64,000 nucleotides of DNA from JAEUIX01 sp046156035 (GTDB lineage Bacteria; Planctomycetota; Phycisphaerae; Phycisphaerales; UBA1924), in contig JBJXEW010000043.1 in the NCBI GenBank assembly GCA_046156035.1, positions 48,893 through 112,892 on the forward strand, given 5' to 3'. Below are positions 59,489 to 64,000 of this stretch, piece after piece (the first letter of the stretch is position 1; every line of letters begins with the position of its first letter). A program made the position numbers and the translations under genes. The notes under the pieces are model-generated. The model made no database searches, was not told the origin of the DNA, and saw nothing but the letters and a program-made list of their open reading frames with translations.

Positions 59489-62400
59489 ATGACCGCCACC
59501 TTCACCGACCTCTTCATCAAGAAGCCCGTGCTCGCGCTCGTGGTCAACCTCGTCATCCTCGCCATCGGGTGGCGCGCCATCGGCGGGCTGCCCATCCGGC
59601 AATACCCGCGCATCGAGTCCGCATCCATCGTCATCACCACCGCCTACATCGGGGCCAGCGCCGAGACCGTGCGCGGCTTCCTCACCACCCCCATCGAACG
59701 CGTCGTCTCCCAGATCGACGGCATCGACTACGTCGAGAGCAGCAGCACGGCGGGCATCAGCACCATCACCGTGCGCCTGCGCCTGAACCACGACTCCAAC
59801 GCGGCCCTCGCCGAGATCAGCGCCCGGCTCAACCAGGTCCGCAGCGAACTCCCCGGCGAGGCCGAGAGCCCCGGCATCGAGATCCAGCGCGCCGACCGCC
59901 CCTTCGCCACCTTCTACATCAGTTTCACCAGCGAGGCGCTCGGCCTCACACGCCTCAACGAATACCTCGCCCGCCACGTCCAGCCGGAACTCGCCACCAT
60001 CGCCGGCGTGCAGCGCTGCGGCATCGAGGGCCAGCGCAGCCTCGCCATGCGCATCTGGCTCGACGAAGCCAAACTCAACGCCTTTGACGTCTCACCCACC
60101 GAGGTCTACGACGCCCTGCGCAGCAACAACTTCGTCGCCGCCGTCGGCCGCACCAAGGGCAGCGGCGTGCAGGTAGACCTCCTCACCGACACCGACCTGC
60201 GCGGCGTGGCCGAGTTCGAGCGGCTCATCGTGCGCCAGCGCGCCGGCAGCCTCGTCCGCCTCAGCGACGTCGCCCGCGTCGAGTTGGGCAGCGAAGAGCC
60301 CACGGGCGAGGCCGGGCTCAACGACAAGCCCGCCATCTACCTCTCCGTCTGGCCTCTGCCCAGCGCCAATGAACTGGATGTGGCCGCCCGCCTCGTCGAG
60401 CGCATGGAGGGCCTGCGCCCCACCCTGCCCGCGGGCGTGGACATGCGCCTCGCCTACGACGGCACCTACTACATGCGCAACGCGCTCAAGGAGATCGGCA
60501 CCACCTTGGCCGAGACCGTCGCCATCGTCGGCTTCGTCGTCTTCCTCTTCATGGGCAGCCTGCGCACCATGCTCGTGCCCCTGCTGGCCATGCCCGTGAG
60601 CCTCGTGGGGGCCTGCGTCTTCATGGCCGCCCTGGGCTTCTCCCTCAACCTCCTCACCATCCTGGCCATCGTCCTCAGCGTCGGCCTCGTGGTCGACGAC
60701 GCCATCGTCATGGTCGAGAACGTCGAGCGGCACATCCGCGCGGGCAAGGCCCGCATGGACGCAGCCCTCATCGGGGCACGCGAACTGGTCTGGCCCGTCA
60801 TCTCCATGACCATCACCCTCGCGGCGGTCTACGCCCCCATCGGCTTTCAGGGCGGCCTCACCGGCGTCCTCTTCCGCGAGTTTGCCTTCACCCTCGCCGC
60901 CGCGGTCATCGTCTCGGGCATCACCGCCCTCACACTCTCCCCCGTCCTCAGCGCCGTCATGGTGCCCGAGCACGGCCGCGAGGGCCGCTTCACGCGCCTG
61001 GTGGCCCGCGCCTTCGAACGCCTCCGCAGCGCCTACGGCCGCGTGCTCGACGTGACCCTCAACCTGCGCTGGACCATGGCCGCCGCCGCCGCCGCGATCA
61101 CCGCGGGGGCGTGGCCGCTCTACCAGATGAGCAGCAAAGAACTGGCGCCCACCGAAGACGAAGGGGGCGTCTTCTTCATCCTCAACGCCGCGCCCGACTC
61201 CACGCTGGAAGCGACCGTGCGCTCGGCCACCGAGGTGACACGCAACCTCAAGGAGATCAAAGAGACGGCCTTCGTGTGGCGTGTCATCATGACGCCCAGC
61301 ACCGGCTTCGGCGGCATCCAGACCGTCAAGTGGGACGAGCGCGACCGGTCCAGCGCAGAGATCCAGGGTGAGGCCTTCGCACGCGTCATGGGCGTGGCCG
61401 GCGTGCAGGCCATCCCCGTCCTGCCGCCCCCCTTGCCGGGCGCGGGCAACTTTGACGTCGAGTTGATCGTGACCAGCGCCGATGAGCCCGAGCGCATGAG
61501 CGAACTGGCCGGGCAGTTGGTGGCCCTGGCCTTCGGCACCGGCATGTTCGTCTACGCCGACAGCGACCTGAAGATCGACCTGCCCCAGACACGCATCGTC
61601 ATCGACCGCGAGAAGGTCGCCGACATGGGGCTCGACCTGGCCACGGTCGGGCGCGATCTGGCCGTCATGCTCTCCGGCGGGTACGTCAACCGCTTCAACT
61701 ACGAGGGCCGCAGTTACCGCGTCATCCCCCAGGTGGAAGACGCCAGCCGCGCAACCCCCGACAGCCTCCTGGGCATGAAGGTCCGCACGAAAGACGGCGG
61801 GCTGGTGAACGTCGCGAGTTTCGTCAAACTCCAGACCGTCGCGGCCCCGCGCACCCTCAACCGCTTTCAGCAGCGCAACAGTTTCAAGGTCTACGGCGTG
61901 CTCAACGGCAGCGCCACCAAGGCCGAGGGCCTCGCCGCGCTGGAAGCCGCCGCCCGCAGCGTGCTCCCCCCCGGCTACGCGCTCGACTTCGCCGGCGAGA
62001 GCCGCCAGATCAAGCAGGAGGGCGGCAGCCTCGCGGGCACCCTGGGCTTCGCGCTCGTCCTCATCTATCTCGTCCTCGCGGCCCAGTTCAGCAGTTTCCG
62101 CGACCCCCTCATCGTCCTCCTCGGCAGCGTGCCCCTCGCCATCACGGGGGCGCTGGTCTTCACGTTCATCGGCGGGACCACGATCAACATCTACTCGCAG
62201 GTCGGCCTCATCACGCTCGTGGGGCTCGTCGCCAAGAACGGCATCCTCATCGTCGAGTTCGCCAACCACCTCCGCGCCCAGGGCATCGACAAGGTCAGCG
62301 CCGTCCGCGAGGCCAGCCTCACACGCATGCGCCCGGTCCTCATGACCAGCGTCGCCACCGCCGTCGGCCACTTCCCGCTCGTGCTGGTCACGGGCGCGGG

Positions 62401-62545
62401 CGCCATGGCCCGCAACTCCATCGGCATCGTCCTGGTCACCGGCATGGTCATCTCCACCGCCTTCACACTCCTCTTCGTCCCCAGCATCTACGTCCTGCTC
62501 TCCGGCGAGCACAAGCACACCGGCGACGGGCGCGGCCACACCTGA
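59489..62545 (+). CDS. RND-family efflux permease (HAE1-like)
   Basis: This 1018-residue inner-membrane proton-driven pump has twelve expected membrane segments, with the usual landmarks: FIKKPVLALVVNLVILAIGW at the start, PIRQYPRIESASIVITTAYI, the charged TM4 motif SVGLVVDDAIVMVENVERHI (Asp-Asp proton relay), and TLVGLVAKNGILIVEFANHL in the second half. Length and order match AcrB/MexB-type multidrug or organic-solvent pumps. It starts three bases after the adaptor stop codon. The substrate is not predictable. A gene for an outer membrane factor is probably elsewhere on the chromosome. Confidence 0.94.
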   Translation: MTATFTDLFIKKPVLALVVNLVILAIGWRAIGGLPIRQYPRIESASIVITTAYIGASAETVRGFLTTPIERVVSQIDGIDYVESSSTAGISTITVRLRLNHDSNAALAEISARLNQVRSELPGEAESPGIEIQRADRPFATFYISFTSEALGLTRLNEYLARHVQPELATIAGVQRCGIEGQRSLAMRIWLDEAKLNAFDVSPTEVYDALRSNNFVAAVGRTKGSGVQVDLLTDTDLRGVAEFERLIVRQRAGSLVRLSDVARVELGSEEPTGEAGLNDKPAIYLSVWPLPSANELDVAARLVERMEGLRPTLPAGVDMRLAYDGTYYMRNALKEIGTTLAETVAIVGFVVFLFMGSLRTMLVPLLAMPVSLVGACVFMAALGFSLNLLTILAIVLSVGLVVDDAIVMVENVERHIRAGKARMDAALIGARELVWPVISMTITLAAVYAPIGFQGGLTGVLFREFAFTLAAAVIVSGITALTLSPVLSAVMVPEHGREGRFTRLVARAFERLRSAYGRVLDVTLNLRWTMAAAAAAITAGAWPLYQMSSKELAPTEDEGGVFFILNAAPDSTLEATVRSATEVTRNLKEIKETAFVWRVIMTPSTGFGGIQTVKWDERDRSSAEIQGEAFARVMGVAGVQAIPVLPPPLPGAGNFDVELIVTSADEPERMSELAGQLVALAFGTGMFVYADSDLKIDLPQTRIVIDREKVADMGLDLATVGRDLAVMLSGGYVNRFNYEGRSYRVIPQVEDASRATPDSLLGMKVRTKDGGLVNVASFVKLQTVAAPRTLNRFQQRNSFKVYGVLNGSATKAEGLAALEAAARSVLPPGYALDFAGESRQIKQEGGSLAGTLGFALVLIYLVLAAQFSSFRDPLIVLLGSVPLAITGALVFTFIGGTTINIYSQVGLITLVGLVAKNGILIVEFANHLRAQGIDKVSAVREASLTRMRPVLMTSVATAVGHFPLVLVTGAGAMARNSIGIVLVTGMVISTAFTLLFVPSIYVLLSGEHKHTGDGRGHT

Positions 62546-62796
62546 CACGCGGCACCAAGCCCGCGGGCGGATCCGTGTGCAGGTAGCCGCGGCACAGCCC
62601 GCCCTACGCACGGTGTCTGTTCGCACATTTCTCCCGCCGTGTGCCTCCCGCCACGCCGCTCGCGGCCTGTTCGCGGGGCCCGCTGCCCATTTTGCTCGCC
62701 ACATCGGGAAAGTGCCGGTACATTGACAGAGCAGGCCCCGGGAGGAGCCGCGCTTTTCACGAGGCTCCTCTCCCCGACCCCTCCGGAGTCACGCCC

Positions 62797-64000
62797 ATGC
62801 GCACCCGCATCGCCCTTCTCGCCTCCCTCGCCGGCCTGGCCGTTTCATCTGCCGCGCAAGCGCAGCAAACATTCTTCAACTACACCGGGCCCGATTTCGG
62901 CAACTGGAACAGCGGGGCGAACTGGACGCCCTTCGGCATCCCCAGCGTCGCCCTCCACGTCCCCCTCATCCCCGGCGGCAAAACCGTGCGCTTCGGCACC
63001 GGCGCGCCCGGGGCCATCACCATCGACAAAATGCAGATCGACCACGGCGGCCAGGTCGAGATCCTCAACGACTACGACATGACCATCCGCACGCAGACCG
63101 ACGGCACGGGCACCATCGGCCTCCTCAGCCTGTCGGGCATCCTGTTCATGTCGGCCGTGGGCAACGGCACGGACCTGCGTCTCAGCGGCCCCGGTGGGTC
63201 TTACCTCACCGTGGGCGGCACGCCGGGATGCCCGAATCTGATCTCGATGAGCAACAGCGTGAACAACCAGATCTACGGGACCACCGGTCTGGAACGGTTT
63301 GACCTGCAGCCGGGTTCCTCCATCGAGGGCGCTGGCCGCATCGGCCTCAACTTCCTCCAGATCGCCAACATGGGCTCGATCATCGCCAAGGGCTCCTCGG
63401 GCCTCACCATCGACCCCAGCGCGGCGGGGCTGGCGAATCTGGGCGGCCTGCTGGCCGCGGACACGGGCGACCTTGTCCTCGCGCCCGCGCCCTACAACAA
63501 CCAGGGCACCATCCGCAGCATGACGGGCACCGTGCTGCTCACCAACTGCGACATCACCGGCGGCACGTTCGAGTCCACCGGCGCGGGCCGCATCCAGGTC
63601 AACGCCGCAGGAGCGGGCACGATCCTGCGCGGCATCACCAACAACGGCATCATCCGCCTGCCCAACGATGCGGATTGCTACCTGCTCGGCGGCATGACCA
63701 ACAACGCCACGATCGAAATGCTCGCGGCCGGCAACGGCACCGACTTCTACTTCGGCGACAACTACATCCTCAGCGGCACCGGCACCATCGCGCTCTCCAA
63801 CAGCGTCAACAACCAGTTCTACGACGTGACCGGCGGCCAGCAGGGCCGCACGCTGACCAACGCCGGCAACACCATCACGGGTTCGGGCCGCTTGGGCCTC
63901 AACACCATCAGCATCGTGAACCAGGCGGCGGGCTCGATCCTCGCCACCAGCAGCAGCGGCATCACCATCGACCCCGGCAACACGTTCATCAACGAGGGAA
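62797..64000 (+). CDS. secreted beta-repeat protein, 3' end outside window
   Basis: At least 401 residues are visible and the frame is open to the end of the window. A signal peptide (MRTRIALLASLAGLAVSSAA, AQAQ) precedes a mature start QTFFNYTGPDFGNWNSGANW. The rest shows repeats of the type GxGRIGLNxLQI and NSVNNQIYGTTG / NSVNNQFYDVTG, separated by GTI and GIT strands. The periodic Gly/Asn/Thr-rich strands suggest a beta-solenoid or autotransporter-like passenger, as seen in planctomycete surface proteins. No catalytic residues are visible. The ATG at 62797 follows CCGGAGTCACGCCC. Confidence 0.78.
   Translation, partial: MRTRIALLASLAGLAVSSAAQAQQTFFNYTGPDFGNWNSGANWTPFGIPSVALHVPLIPGGKTVRFGTGAPGAITIDKMQIDHGGQVEILNDYDMTIRTQTDGTGTIGLLSLSGILFMSAVGNGTDLRLSGPGGSYLTVGGTPGCPNLISMSNSVNNQIYGTTGLERFDLQPGSSIEGAGRIGLNFLQIANMGSIIAKGSSGLTIDPSAAGLANLGGLLAADTGDLVLAPAPYNNQGTIRSMTGTVLLTNCDITGGTFESTGAGRIQVNAAGAGTILRGITNNGIIRLPNDADCYLLGGMTNNATIEMLAAGNGTDFYFGDNYILSGTGTIALSNSVNNQFYDVTGGQQGRTLTNAGNTITGSGRLGLNTISIVNQAAGSILATSSSGITIDPGNTFINEG

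Noticed and set aside
60092..62704. 870-residue Asp/Glu/Gly-rich minus-strand frame
   Set aside because: Shadow of the RND permease gene; no motifs.

Overview
The window looks like a GC-rich chromosome of a planctomycete, most likely class Phycisphaerae. The clearest sign is the set of large secreted metalloproteases at 2.8-12.9 kb. They end in dockerin-like tandem motifs (DYN.DG..NPDDLGD[YF]ITDYYT, IPGPGGYA, a closing Cys) that I associate with Phycisphaerales exoproteins. Strong C/G third-position bias and the mix of housekeeping genes agree. Taxonomy is inferred from these traits only.

0-25.8 kb is ordinary chromosome. It holds a GAF/SpoIIE-type PP2C phosphatase (cut by the window start), PlsY, three secreted metalloproteases on the minus strand, a DUF1428 protein, methionyl-tRNA synthetase, a DUF3800 protein, a YajQ-like protein, a membrane-anchored coiled-coil protein, an ABC ATPase, an NAD(P)-binding epimerase-like protein, an SRPBCC protein, RNase R, a small planctomycete-type protein, a zinc-type dehydrogenase, a membrane protein and a SAM methyltransferase. 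Interspersed hairpin repeats and short tandem repeats sit between several of these genes.

25.9-56.7 kb is an integrative mobile element inserted into the 3' end of a tRNA-Ser(GGA) gene. A 23-bp core repeat (25903-25925 and 56656-56678) bounds it, and just inside each end lies the same 23-bp pair of tandem GAGTCCCAAA sites, probably integrase arm sites. The element carries a TraD/VirD4-like ATPase with a membrane partner, excisionase-like HTH proteins, two tyrosine recombinases, a hypothetical gene with an ECF-like sigma factor, two defence modules, a DUF932 protein, small genes with their own RBS (three of them with their own terminators), and a MobF (TrwC-like) relaxase-helicase. No type IV secretion channel genes are visible, so it looks mobilizable rather than self-conjugative. 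Two half-tRNA scars (tRNA-Val 3' half inside integrase 2, tRNA-Thr 5' half beside the Qat operon) suggest it was assembled from several tRNA-targeting elements.

Defence cargo: a complete qatABCD operon (minus strand, 35.4-40.3 kb), and beside it a divergent module (40.4-46.7 kb) of a DUF1156-like DNA methylase, a ParB-like protein, a SNF2 helicase and a PD-(D/E)XK-like nuclease. I do not recognise the second module as a named system; it is the best candidate here for an undescribed restriction-type system.

56.8-64.0 kb is chromosome again: a self-inhibited Fic protein directly beyond the right att site, an RND efflux adaptor and permease pair, and the start of a secreted beta-repeat protein that runs off the window.
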